Of a DNA stretch of 64,000 nucleotides, positions 30,195 through 38,300 are shown piece by piece. How positions within the stretch are numbered: position 1 is the stretch's first letter; the number at the start of each line of letters is the position of its first letter. The position numbers and the translations under genes are program-made. The stretch lies in assembly GCA_050010595.1 (NCBI GenBank), contig JBEKKS010000002.1:62001-126000 (forward strand), read 5' to 3'. This DNA comes from Palsa-513 sp050010595 (lineage in GTDB: Bacteria > Actinomycetota > Thermoleophilia > Solirubrobacterales > Solirubrobacteraceae). The notes under the pieces are model-generated. The model searched no databases. It was not told the DNA's origin and saw nothing but the letters and a program-made list of their open reading frames with translations.

Positions 30195-30555
30195 GGGGAC
30201 GACAGGCTTCGACGTGGTCGGCTCGTGGTGGTGGTTGCGAGTCGAGGTCCCGGGAGGCCTCGTAAAACACCCGGGAAAACCATACGTGCGGACTCTCACG
30301 AGTACGCCCTCGCCGCCTAGCAAACACTAGGACGATGAGGTCTCGGCCCCCGCAGCCTGCGGCGGGGATCACCGGGATCAGATAGCAGGCTCACCCGGTG
30401 CGGTCGGCCTGCGCCAATCCGGGAACACCTAAGCGGGCTGGTCTTTCGCAACCCGGCCGGCGTGGCTAGCGGGAGACGAGATCAGAGCGCCGGCTACGCT
30501 CGTAGAAGCCACCTTCACGCGATCGCGGACGCGGGTTCGATTCCCGCCGTCTCCA
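30195..30555 (+). ncRNA. ssrA: transfer-messenger RNA (tmRNA)
   Basis: tmRNA rescues stalled ribosomes and tags the broken protein for degradation. The 5' end GGGGACG pairs with the 3' end CGTCTCC (30548-30554) as a 7-bp acceptor stem with one G-U pair. The T-arm reads GGACGCGGGTTCGATTCC just before the 3' end. CCA is not encoded and must be added. The tag frame ends GAG TAC GCC CTC GCC GCC TAG, giving a tag ending RADSHEYALAA; the resume codon may be GGG near 30272, but I cannot fix it. A pseudoknot-type CCCGGG repeat precedes the tag. smpB and an RNase R-like gene lie 1.2 kb upstream. Confidence 0.93.
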
Positions 30556-30634
30556 CTGGCTGCAGCAGCAGTGCGCTTGTTTTGAGCGACCCACCCCGGC
30601 CGCCAGTCGCCTACCGTTGCCAGTCTCGTTCGCG

Positions 30635-30640
30635 TAGCCT
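30635..30640 (+). promoter_or_regulatory. candidate -10 box of the ABC exporter operon
   Basis: TAGCCT ends 10 bases before the ATG at 30651 and no ribosome-binding site is visible between them. Confidence 0.35.
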
Positions 30641-30650
30641 CCCCGCAGCG

Positions 30651-31649
30651 ATGGCTCAGGGCAACGAATCGACCGTGATCGAGGTGCGCGACCTGCGCAA
30701 GAGCTTTGCCGGCCGGCACGGCCGGCGCGTCGAAGCCGTTTGCGGCGTCGACATCGAGGTCCGGCGCGGCGAGATCTTCGGCTTCCTCGGGCCCAACGGC
30801 GCCGGGAAGACGACCACGCTGCGCATGCTGACCACGCTGCTACCGATCGACTCGGGCAGTGCGATCGTTGCCGGGCACGATGTGGCGCGCCATCCAGCCC
30901 GCGTGCGCGCCCAGATCGGCTACGTGAGCCAGCTCGGCGGCGCTGACGATCTCGATACGGGTCGCGAGAGCCTGCTCCTCCAGGGGCGTCTCTACGGCGG
31001 TGACGCGCGTACCGTCGCGACGCGTACGGCCGAGCTAATCGAACTGCTCGACCTCGGCGACTTCGCCGACCGGCGCGTCGCGACCTACTCGGGCGGTCAG
31101 CGCCGGCGCCTCGATGTCGCGCTCGGTCTCGTTCATTCGCCCGACGTGCTCTTCCTCGATGAGCCGAGCACCGGCCTGGACCCGCAGAACCGCGCCAACC
31201 TCTGGGAGCGGATCGGTGACTTGAGAGCGGCGGGAACGACGATCTTTCTCACCACGCACTATCTCGATGAGGCTGACGCGCTCTGCGACAGGGTGGCGAT
31301 CATCGACCACGGCCTGATCGTGGCGCTCGGTGCGCCGGTCGAGCTCAAGCGCGAGGTCGCCGGGCAAGCCGTCCTCTTGAGCCTGCGCGACGGCGCGCCG
31401 GCTGCTCAGCAGGCGCTCGCGCTGCTCGAGCCGCTCGATTACGTGCGCGAGGCGAGCGCACATGAGGCTGACCTGCATCTCTACGTCGACAATGGCGGTG
31501 AATCGCTGCCGCTGCTCTTGCGCGTGCTCGACGGCGCGGGTGTCGGTCTACGCTCGATCAGCCTCTCCGAGCCGACGCTCGACGACGTATTCCTGCGCTA
31601 CACGGGGCGCTCGCTGCGCGATACGGGCGAGAGCGGGGCGGCACCATGA
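30651..31649 (+). CDS. ABC transporter ATPase, DrrA-like
   Basis: A 332-residue ATPase of the drug/lipid exporter type. Motifs are Walker A GPNGAGKTTTLRML, Q-loop YVSQLGGADD, signature YSGGQRRRLDVAL, Walker B VLFLDEPSTGLDP and the switch TTHYLDEAD. The C-terminal 100 residues form the DUF4162-like extension usual in DrrA/NatA ATPases, ending SEPTLDDVFLRYTGRSL. It overlaps its permease by four bases (ATGA). Export of a hydrophobic compound is inferred from the family. Confidence 0.93.
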   Translation: MAQGNESTVIEVRDLRKSFAGRHGRRVEAVCGVDIEVRRGEIFGFLGPNGAGKTTTLRMLTTLLPIDSGSAIVAGHDVARHPARVRAQIGYVSQLGGADDLDTGRESLLLQGRLYGGDARTVATRTAELIELLDLGDFADRRVATYSGGQRRRLDVALGLVHSPDVLFLDEPSTGLDPQNRANLWERIGDLRAAGTTIFLTTHYLDEADALCDRVAIIDHGLIVALGAPVELKREVAGQAVLLSLRDGAPAAQQALALLEPLDYVREASAHEADLHLYVDNGGESLPLLLRVLDGAGVGLRSISLSEPTLDDVFLRYTGRSLRDTGESGAAP

Positions 31650-32407
31650 AGCTCGTCCGCGACACAGCTCTGATGACCTGGCGTTCGCTGCTGCACCAGC
31701 TGCGCAACCCGGTCTGGCTCTTCGTCGGCGTCTCGACGCCGCTGCTCTATCTCGCGCTGTTCGCGCCCCTGCTCAAGCATGTCACCGTGCTCGCCGGCCT
31801 CGGACACGCAAACGTGCTCGATGGCTTCCTGCCCGGGATCCTCTCGCTGGTCGCGTTCTCGAGCGGCGTGAGCCAGGGCTTCACGACGATCTTCGAGCTT
31901 CGCGCCGGTGTCGTCGAGCGCTTCCGCGTGACGCCCGCGAGCCGGCTCGCGATCCTGCTCGCGCCGATCCTCGCGAGCATGCTGATGATGTTCGTGTTTG
32001 ACGCCCTGCTCGTCGCGGTTGGAGCCGCGTTCGGCTTCAGCGTTCACTGGCTCGGCCTCGCGGTCCTCGGCGTGCTGCTCGGGCTGCTGATGACGGTGAT
32101 GTCCGCGTTCTCGATCGCGACAGCGCTGATCACGAAGGAGATCTCGAGCTTCGCGGCAATCGTCAACGGGATCAATCTGCCGATCCTCCTGCTGGCCGGC
32201 GTGCTCCTGCCGGTTTCGATCGGGCCGCAGTGGATGCGAATCATCGCCCACTTCAACCCGCTCTACTACCTCGTCGAGGGATCCCGGGTGCTCGCCTCCG
32301 GCTCCTTCAGTGGACCGCACGTGTGGCAGGCGTTCGCGGTCCTCGTGCCGCTCTGCGCGCTGGTCCTGGCCTGGGCGACGCGGGTATTTCGCACCGCGGT
32401 CTCGTAG
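31646..32407 (+). CDS. ABC-2 type transporter permease
   Basis: A 253-residue membrane protein with six hydrophobic segments, partner of the preceding ATPase. The N-terminal stretch LLHQLRNPVWLFVGVSTPLL and the loop LRAGVVERFRVTPASRLAIL are typical of DrrB/ABC-2 permeases; NPLYYLVEGSRVLASG near the C-terminus is the conserved ABC-2 tail motif. The stop codon abuts the stop of the convergent LuxR gene with no gap, so the transcripts must overlap. Confidence 0.92.
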   Translation: MKLVRDTALMTWRSLLHQLRNPVWLFVGVSTPLLYLALFAPLLKHVTVLAGLGHANVLDGFLPGILSLVAFSSGVSQGFTTIFELRAGVVERFRVTPASRLAILLAPILASMLMMFVFDALLVAVGAAFGFSVHWLGLAVLGVLLGLLMTVMSAFSIATALITKEISSFAAIVNGINLPILLLAGVLLPVSIGPQWMRIIAHFNPLYYLVEGSRVLASGSFSGPHVWQAFAVLVPLCALVLAWATRVFRTAVS

Positions 32408-35161
32408 CTACGCGGACGTAGCCACTGCGCGGGCAAGCTGGCTGCGCGAGCGGATGCCGAGCTTGGCGTAGGCGTGCGAGAGATGAACCTCGATCGTGTG
32501 CACCGAGACGACCAGCTCGCGCGCGATGTCCTTGTTGGAGAGGCCGGCGATCGCGAGCTCGACGACGCGCTGCTCAGCTGGCGTGAGCTTGCCGGCGGCG
32601 CCTGGGCGGCGCGCGCCAACGCGTGCGAGCTCCGATCGTGCGCGCTGCGCCCAGCCGTCTGCGCCCAGCTCCGCGAACGCTGAAGCGGCCTGCTCGAGCG
32701 CGTCCCGCGCGCGGCCCCACTTCTTGTACCGTCGCTGCGCGCGGCCTAGCAGCAGCAGCGTGCGTGAGCGGTCGAAGCGCAGACCGAGCTCGCCATACCG
32801 CTCGGCAGCGCGCGTCAATCCCTCGGCCGCGCGCTCGGAGTAGCCGCTCGTGAGCGCGAGCAGCGCGGCGCAGCGCTCTGCGCTCGCAAGGCCCCAAGGA
32901 TGGTCCTGTGACCTTGCCAGCTCCGCCAGGCGGATGGTGACCGCCTGCGCCTCCTGGACGCGGTCCAGCTCGGCGAGTGCTTCGACGAGGTCAGGCGCAA
33001 CCGGGAACGCCCCCGGGTCGTCAACGTGCTCGCGCTCGGTGTGCTCCCAGATCGGAGCGAAGTGGGTGACCGCCGTTGCAGCATCGTTCTCGAGCAGCGC
33101 GACGAGGCCGAGCGCCCGTTGCGCCTCGAGACGGTCCCAGCGGCGTAGCTCGCTGGCTGCCAGCACCTTGCTGGCGCTTGCGATCGCGAGCCCGCGATCA
33201 CCGGCGATCGCGGCTAGTAGCGCTTCACAGCGAGCTCGCGCTGTGGCCTGCTCCTCGAATCCCCACGAGTCCCACGCGCCGAGCAGTTCGCCCACATACT
33301 GAATCTCGCCGGCGCGCAACCCGAGCTCGCAGAGGTTGTGGTGCACGACTGCGCGGGCGATCGCCTCGCCCCGCTCCTCGGCGAGCTGGAGCAGGGCCTC
33401 GACGCGCTCACGCGCGCCCGCCAGCTCTCCGCGGAAACCGAGCTGCACGGCTGCGGGGCGCTCGAGCGAGGTCTCATAGAGGCCTCTGCCGTCCGGGGTC
33501 TGCGACGGCTGCGCAGTTGCGTTCTCGACTGCCATCCCCGTCATCACCATCACCCAGGCATGCGCCGCCTCGAGGCGGCGAACGGTGCCCTCCTGGGCGA
33601 CCGGAAGCGTGAGGCCCTCCTCGACGTAGCGCTCGGCTTCGCGCAGCCGCTCGACTCGGATCACCGCGAACAGCTGAGCCTTCATCGCAAGCGCGGTCGC
33701 TGCGAGGTCGGGCTCCGACGCGCTTTCGGCCAGTGCCAGCTCGAGATGACGACCGTGCTCGTCGATGTCGCGCGCGACCTCGGCGAGCAGCAGGTGAGCG
33801 CGCGCGAGCGGTGCGCCTTGCGGTAGGCGCGCAAGCTCCGCTTCGAGCAGCTCGCCGGCCGCGATGAGGTCGCCCGCGTTGAACATGCACTCGGCCAGCT
33901 CGAGCACGCGCTCGGCCGTCAGGGCACTTTCAAGCGGCGTAAGCGCGAGGGCGTGACGGGCGAGCTCGACGGCGTCGGTTCCAGCGCCGCGCCGTAGCGC
34001 GAGTCGAGCCGCGCCCGCCAAGGTTGTTGCGCGCTCTGCGTCACGCCCGACAGTCCCCATCGCGAGGTGGTAGGCGGCGCGGAGCTCGTCCTCGACTGCA
34101 CGCGCGAGCTCGAGGTGCATCGCACGTTGGCGTTGCGCCGTGGTCTGCGCGAGCACTGCAGCAGACAGCAACGGGTGGGCGGCTCGCAGCTGGCGCTGGT
34201 CGGCGATCAGGACGCCCGCATCGAGTGCATGCTCGAGCGCCTCGTTGCCACAGGCGGCAGCGAGCTCCGCCTCGCTGATCTGTGGGCTGAGGGCCATCGC
34301 CAGCGCCGCGGCTCTCGTCTGGTCCTCCATCTGCGCGATGCGGTCCGCGAACAGGCGGGCGGCAAGCTGGTCGGACGGACCCTGGGTGCCATCGAGGCTT
34401 CCCTGCTCGAGCAGGATCCGCCCGAGCTCGAGCACGACCAGCGGATTGCCCTGGGCGGTCTCGAAGATCCGCCGCAGCTGTGCGGCTGGGAGGATCAGTC
34501 CACCACGGCGCGAGAGTAGGTGGCGCGTCGCCTCGAGGTCGAGTGGCGCAAGCGGCAGGTAACGGGTTTGGGCGCCGGCGAGCATCGGCTCGAGCGCCGA
34601 TGAGCTGCCCTCGCGCACGGCCAGCAGAATCCGCACGCGAGGACCTGCGATGCGGCGCACCGCGAACGCGAGCGCCGACGCCGACGCCTTGTCGAGCCAC
34701 TGTGAGTCATCGACCGCTATCAGCACGCTTCCGGAGGCCGCAAGCTGGCGCAATATCCCGAGTAGGCCAGTGGCGATCGCCAGCTCGGCGGGGGGCTGGT
34801 CGGCGAAGGGCTCGACGCGCAGCAGTGCGACTGCGAGTGCGCGATGCTGCGGCTCGGGCAAGCGCAGCAGGATGTCCTCACCGACGCTGTCGAGCAGGTC
34901 GGCCAGGCCCGCGAACGAAAGCTTCGCCTCGCTCTCGGCCGGTCGCGCGACCAGCACCTCGTAGCCGTGTGCGCGTGCCAACTCGACTGTCGCTTCGAGC
35001 AGCGTCGTCTTACCGATCCCGGGAATGCCGCTGAGCACCACCGCGTGCTCACGCGTGTTGTGCTTCAGCAGCGCTTCGAGCGCCGTGAGCTCGGTCTCGC
35101 GACCGACCAGATGGGTTGCTGCGTTCTCCACAAGTGCCTCTCGAACGTGGCGCCGGTGCAT
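32408..35161 (-). CDS. large ATP-binding LuxR-family regulator (LAL/MalT-like)
   Basis: A 917-residue protein. The N-terminal AAA-type domain has Walker A VLSGIPGIGKTTLLEA (43-58) and Walker B-like SVLIAVDDSQWLDKASA. A long, alanine-rich helical middle of tetratricopeptide type occupies about residues 300-840. The C-terminus is a LuxR helix-turn-helix: LTPAEQRVVELAIAGLSNKD, then ELVVSVHTIEVHLSHAYAKL. Such LAL regulators bind a ligand and ATP, then activate transcription. It may control the adjacent exporter or the genes across the hairpin-rich gap upstream. The ligand is unknown. Confidence 0.93.
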   Translation of the reverse strand: MHRRHVREALVENAATHLVGRETELTALEALLKHNTREHAVVLSGIPGIGKTTLLEATVELARAHGYEVLVARPAESEAKLSFAGLADLLDSVGEDILLRLPEPQHRALAVALLRVEPFADQPPAELAIATGLLGILRQLAASGSVLIAVDDSQWLDKASASALAFAVRRIAGPRVRILLAVREGSSSALEPMLAGAQTRYLPLAPLDLEATRHLLSRRGGLILPAAQLRRIFETAQGNPLVVLELGRILLEQGSLDGTQGPSDQLAARLFADRIAQMEDQTRAAALAMALSPQISEAELAAACGNEALEHALDAGVLIADQRQLRAAHPLLSAAVLAQTTAQRQRAMHLELARAVEDELRAAYHLAMGTVGRDAERATTLAGAARLALRRGAGTDAVELARHALALTPLESALTAERVLELAECMFNAGDLIAAGELLEAELARLPQGAPLARAHLLLAEVARDIDEHGRHLELALAESASEPDLAATALAMKAQLFAVIRVERLREAERYVEEGLTLPVAQEGTVRRLEAAHAWVMVMTGMAVENATAQPSQTPDGRGLYETSLERPAAVQLGFRGELAGARERVEALLQLAEERGEAIARAVVHHNLCELGLRAGEIQYVGELLGAWDSWGFEEQATARARCEALLAAIAGDRGLAIASASKVLAASELRRWDRLEAQRALGLVALLENDAATAVTHFAPIWEHTEREHVDDPGAFPVAPDLVEALAELDRVQEAQAVTIRLAELARSQDHPWGLASAERCAALLALTSGYSERAAEGLTRAAERYGELGLRFDRSRTLLLLGRAQRRYKKWGRARDALEQAASAFAELGADGWAQRARSELARVGARRPGAAGKLTPAEQRVVELAIAGLSNKDIARELVVSVHTIEVHLSHAYAKLGIRSRSQLARAVATSA

Positions 35162-35248
35162 AAAGATTGAAGGTTTCCGCTATTTGTGGCGTGGACCTTC
35201 GCGACTACCTTTCACGTCAGTACTCAAGGGGCATTCCGCGCGCCTCTC

Positions 35249-35297
35249 GCCACTCCGGATCGAGAACAGTGTCATTAGGGGGCCTCGATCCGGTGGC
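35249..35297. other. long hairpin H1 in the non-coding region 35162-35504
   Basis: GCCACTCCGGATCGAG (35249-35264) pairs with CTCGATCCGGTGGC (35284-35297): 14 base pairs with one bulged T and a 19-base loop. No gene is credible in the 343-base gap between the LuxR regulator and the small ORF. On the minus strand the hairpin would lie in the LuxR leader, with GCCCCC in the loop; on the plus strand it would lie upstream of the GH79 genes. Confidence 0.55.
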
Positions 35298-35317
35298 GTG
35301 ACAGCAGCGCCCGGTTA

Positions 35318-35372
35318 GGGGTCGGCCGCGTCGCAAGTAGCTTCCTGCTGCCTGGGTGACGCGACCGACCCC
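35318..35372. other. long hairpin H2, adjacent to H1
   Basis: GGGGTCGGCCGCGTC (35318-35332) pairs with GACGCGACCGACCCC (35358-35372): 14 of 15 pairs are canonical, closing a 25-base loop. A weaker third inverted repeat (GACCGC/GCGGTC, 35408-35444) follows. There is no T-run, so this does not look like a simple terminator. Confidence 0.55.
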
Positions 35373-35504
35373 GACGCACTTCTGCCGGGACGCTGCGCGT
35401 AACTACTGACCGCGTGCACGGCGGGCCGCCTGGAGCCGGCGGTCGTTCCCCGATGGACTCCCGGCTGGCTGGGCGTAGCTTGCCCTAAACAACCGGAGTC
35501 TTAC

Positions 35505-35732
35505 GTGACAGCCATGTCCTCGCAGCGCGCCGTTGGGCTGACAGCGGTCGACATCACCGCTGACTACTACGTGACCGATGGCGAAGGCCTCTATCGGACG
35601 CTCGGTCCGACCGCTGACATCGCGGATCGGCTCATCTGCCTCGAGGATTGCATCACGCTCGAGGTGGTGCTCGTGCCAATTGCCACGGTGCTGGCGCTCG
35701 AGCCTGTCGCGCCAGCCGCAGTCGCCGCGTAG
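35505..35732 (+). CDS. small hypothetical protein
   Basis: A 75-residue protein starting at GTG, with CCGGAG at 35493-35498 acting as a plausible ribosome-binding site. The C-terminal 25 residues (CLEDCITLEVVLVPIATVLA onward) are hydrophobic and could be one membrane segment; two cysteines flank its start. The N-terminal half (VGLTAVDITADYYVTDGEG) is polar and acidic. I do not recognise a family. It ends 11 bases before the glycosidase-like gene, so it may be co-transcribed with it. Confidence 0.5.
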   Translation: MTAMSSQRAVGLTAVDITADYYVTDGEGLYRTLGPTADIADRLICLEDCITLEVVLVPIATVLALEPVAPAAVAA

Positions 35733-35743
35733 ACTCCGCGCGC

Positions 35744-37081
35744 GTGCGGCGTGCGCTTGCCAGCGGAATCTGTGCGGCGGCACTGCTAGCCGCGAGCGTG
35801 CCGGCGGCGCAGGCCGCGGGCACGGTCAGCGCCCCGATACTGCTCGGCAAGACGAGCGGTACGCCGGTGACCGTTTCTGCGGACCCGGTCGGCCTGAGCA
35901 TCGAGTATCCGGTGCTGGCCGCCGACCTCGGCAGCGGACCGTGCCCGCCGCCTGCCCTCGTCAGCGCGATCAGCGGTCTCGGTGCACCGACGATCCGGAT
36001 CGGCGGCGACTCCGAGGATCAGACAGCGCCCCCTGGAGCGCCGCAGTTCAGCGGCGTGACCGATCTGCCTACAAGCTTCTGGAGCCAGCTCGCATGCCTG
36101 GAGAGCCAGACCCACGAGCCGTTCGTCGTCGGGCTGAACCTCGCCTCGCAGATACCGGCCTGGGCGGCGGCGATGGCCGCTGGCGCGCGCAGCGCGGTCC
36201 CCGCGAACCTCCTCGGCTTCGAGATCGGCAATGAGGCAGACATCGACGGTCCATCGGTGCCGTGGTGGAACGCGACGGCGCAGGCGAAGACGCTGATCCC
36301 GTTCAACACCTACCTCGACGACGCCGAGGCCGTCGCGCAGCAGATCGGTCCCGGGTCGGTGATCGAAGGCCCCGACTTCGCCACGCCGCGCTGGCTGTCT
36401 GAGATCCCGCAGATCGCGTCCGCGCTGTCGCTACACACGATCGATACGCATTTCTACCCGCTCAACGCCTGCACAGGGGCGCAGCAGGCGACCGTCGCGG
36501 CGCTGCTACGTCCCGGGACCTCGGAGCTGAGCAGCGCGGTCGAGGCGACACTTGCGCAAGCCAATTCGATCCACCTGCCGATGCTGATCTCGGAGAGCAA
36601 CTCGGTTGCCTGCCGCGGCAAGGCGGGCGTTTCCGATTCGGCGGCCTCAGCGGTCTGGGGTCTGCGTCTCGTGATCAATGCCCTGCGTGCGGGGATCGTC
36701 TCGGTACGGTTCCATTCGAGCGGATCAAGTTACGACCCGTTCGTCGTCGACGGCGGCGTTGTCACGCTGCGCCCTCTTTACGAGGGGCTCGAGACGGCCG
36801 TCCAGCTGCTCCCAGTGGGTGCGGTCCTGAGCACGCTACGCACCCCGAGCAACCTGATGGGTGTAGCCGTCGACGAGCCAGGCGGCGGCAAGGCCTACAT
36901 CGTCACCAGCTACGCCTCGCGGCCCGTCTCCGTCGAGCTTCCGGCTAGCGGCCCGGTCAAGCTGCTGCGCGTTCAGCCGGCGGTGCCGGTGATCGAGCGC
37001 CAGGAGCACGCAACTCCGAGCGCCGGAATGGTCAAGCTCGAGATCTGGCCGAACACGGTCGTCGCCGTCACACCGAGCTAG
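35744..37081 (+). CDS. secreted GH79-like glycoside hydrolase (beta-glucuronidase/heparanase type)
   Basis: A 445-residue protein from GTG 35744, giving a signal peptide RRALASGICAAALLAASVP with cleavage near AQA (residue 24). The (beta/alpha)8 barrel shows the likely acid/base Glu164 in GFEIGNEADI and nucleophile Glu284 in MLISESNSV; the 120-residue spacing fits clan GH-A. A C-terminal beta domain follows (from about residue 345), as in family GH79. The family acts on glucuronides or proteoglycan-like glycans, and the ugd product of this chromosome is UDP-glucuronate, but a link is only a guess. Its end overlaps the convergent HAD gene by 14 bases. Confidence 0.75.
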   Translation: MRRALASGICAAALLAASVPAAQAAGTVSAPILLGKTSGTPVTVSADPVGLSIEYPVLAADLGSGPCPPPALVSAISGLGAPTIRIGGDSEDQTAPPGAPQFSGVTDLPTSFWSQLACLESQTHEPFVVGLNLASQIPAWAAAMAAGARSAVPANLLGFEIGNEADIDGPSVPWWNATAQAKTLIPFNTYLDDAEAVAQQIGPGSVIEGPDFATPRWLSEIPQIASALSLHTIDTHFYPLNACTGAQQATVAALLRPGTSELSSAVEATLAQANSIHLPMLISESNSVACRGKAGVSDSAASAVWGLRLVINALRAGIVSVRFHSSGSSYDPFVVDGGVVTLRPLYEGLETAVQLLPVGAVLSTLRTPSNLMGVAVDEPGGGKAYIVTSYASRPVSVELPASGPVKLLRVQPAVPVIERQEHATPSAGMVKLEIWPNTVVAVTPS

Positions 37082-37718
37082 CGATACGAAGCCGGGCGAC
37101 GGTCGCCACGAGTGGCTCGAGTGACGGAATGAAGGCGCTCGCACCGGCCAGCTCCGCCTCGCTGTAGCTCGTCAGGATCGCGATCACCGCGATCCCGGCA
37201 GCGACGCCGGATTGGACGCCCGGGGGCGAGTCCTCGAGCACGAGGCAATCCTCGCGCTGCGCCGCGAGCCGCTCCATCGCTTTGATGTAAGGCTCGGGAT
37301 CGGGCTTACCGCGCTCCCAGCACTCTGCGGTCAGCAGCACCTCCGGCGCCGGGAGGCCGGCAGCGGCGAGCCGGGCGCGGGCGAGCTCCGCCGTGCCCGA
37401 GGTCACGATCGCGAGGCGGCGGTGCGTCTCGAGCAGCTCCTTCGCGCCGCTCACCGCGACGACGCCGGCCGTGTCCTGCGCCTGGCGCAGCTCGAGCAGC
37501 TCGCCTTCCGCGGCCGGATCGAGCTCGGGCGCTAGTAGCGCCGCGACCTCGGTCGAGGTTCGTCCGAACGGGAACGTCTCGGCAGTGCCGTCGGGGAGGC
37601 CGCGCAGCCGCGCCCACCAGCGGAATGCCTTCGCCGCGGAGGCCCGCGAGTCGATCAGCGTTCCATCGAGGTCGGCGAGCACCGCCAGCCGCTCGGGCAG
37701 CCGGGCCGCCTGCGCCAT
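37068..37718 (-). CDS. HAD-superfamily hydrolase
   Basis: A 216-residue phosphatase of HAD subfamily IA. Motif I is LADLDGTLIDS (Asp nucleophile and general acid), motif II is IVTSGTAEL, and motifs III/IV are KPDPEPYIKAME and CLVLEDSPPGVQSGVAAG. The helical cap domain lies between motifs I and II. The family includes phosphoglycolate phosphatases, beta-phosphoglucomutases and sugar phosphatases. The motif-I stretch lacks the extra FDxDG signature of a mutase, and I cannot name the substrate. Its start ATG overlaps the upstream stop (TGATG). Confidence 0.88.
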   Translation of the reverse strand: MAQAARLPERLAVLADLDGTLIDSRASAAKAFRWWARLRGLPDGTAETFPFGRTSTEVAALLAPELDPAAEGELLELRQAQDTAGVVAVSGAKELLETHRRLAIVTSGTAELARARLAAAGLPAPEVLLTAECWERGKPDPEPYIKAMERLAAQREDCLVLEDSPPGVQSGVAAGIAVIAILTSYSEAELAGASAFIPSLEPLVATVARLRIASSV

Positions 37719-38287
37719 CAGCCGGCGTCGCGCAGGGGGCGCAGCGCCGCCTCGAGGCGCGCGAGCTCGTCGAGCATCGTGTCGGCCGCCTGTTCCATCG
37801 TCTCGTTCGGCTTGACCCTGCTTTCATCGCTGATGAACTGCGCGACGAACGGGATCGAGACTGCCTCCGGCAGCGCGTACATGCGCAGCGTCGTGACGAC
37901 CTGCTTCAGCTGCTGAACCGAGCGCGTGCCCGCTGAGACGCCCCCGTATGACACGAACCCGACGGGCTTGTAGTGCCACTCGAAGTGCAGGAAGTCGATT
38001 GCGTTCTTGATCGTCGCGGGCATCCCGTAGTTGTATTCGGGCACGACCATCGCGAACGCGTCAGCGGCCCGCACGCGAGCGCTCCAGTCCCTCGTGTGCT
38101 GCTGGGTGTACTGACGCAGCCGCGGGTGGTTCGGCTCGTCGACGAACGGCAGATTGATCTCGGCGAGGTCGACGAGGTCGATCTCGAACGCACCGTGGTC
38201 ACGCGCTCGCTGTGCGAACCACTGGCCGACCGGCAAGCCGACCCGGCCCGGGCGCGTCGAGGCGATGATGATCGCAAGCGTCGGCAT
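37718..38287 (-). CDS. NADPH-dependent FMN reductase
   Basis: A 189-residue flavoprotein of the flavodoxin-like NADPH-dependent FMN/quinone reductase family. It starts at MPTLAIIIASTRPGRVGLPV, where IASTRPGR binds the FMN phosphate; later motifs are MVVPEYNYGMPATIKNAIDF and PVGFVSYGGVSAGTRSV. The in-frame codons upstream of 38287 run into the acetyltransferase gene. A TAGGAT box 7 bases before this ATG suggests its own leaderless promoter. It probably reduces quinones or free flavin in the cytosol. Confidence 0.9.
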   Translation of the reverse strand: MPTLAIIIASTRPGRVGLPVGQWFAQRARDHGAFEIDLVDLAEINLPFVDEPNHPRLRQYTQQHTRDWSARVRAADAFAMVVPEYNYGMPATIKNAIDFLHFEWHYKPVGFVSYGGVSAGTRSVQQLKQVVTTLRMYALPEAVSIPFVAQFISDESRVKPNETMEQAADTMLDELARLEAALRPLRDAG

Positions 38288-38294
38288 CCACCGA

Positions 38295-38300
38295 ATCCTA
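38295..38300 (-). promoter_or_regulatory. candidate -10 box of the FMN reductase gene
   Basis: On the minus strand TAGGAT ends 7 bases before the ATG at 38287. The first three bases of the box are the TAG stop codon of the upstream acetyltransferase gene. Confidence 0.4.

Noticed and set aside
30346..30359. Third copy of the hairpin repeat, suggested by GGCCCCCGCAGCCT inside the tmRNA gene
   Set aside because: Only this short stretch matches; the left half of the element is absent and the bases belong to tmRNA structure.
35249..35372. Possible 6C RNA, because of tandem stems and a C-rich loop on the minus strand
   Set aside because: Only one loop carries a run of C (five), and the stem lengths do not match the 6C pattern I know.
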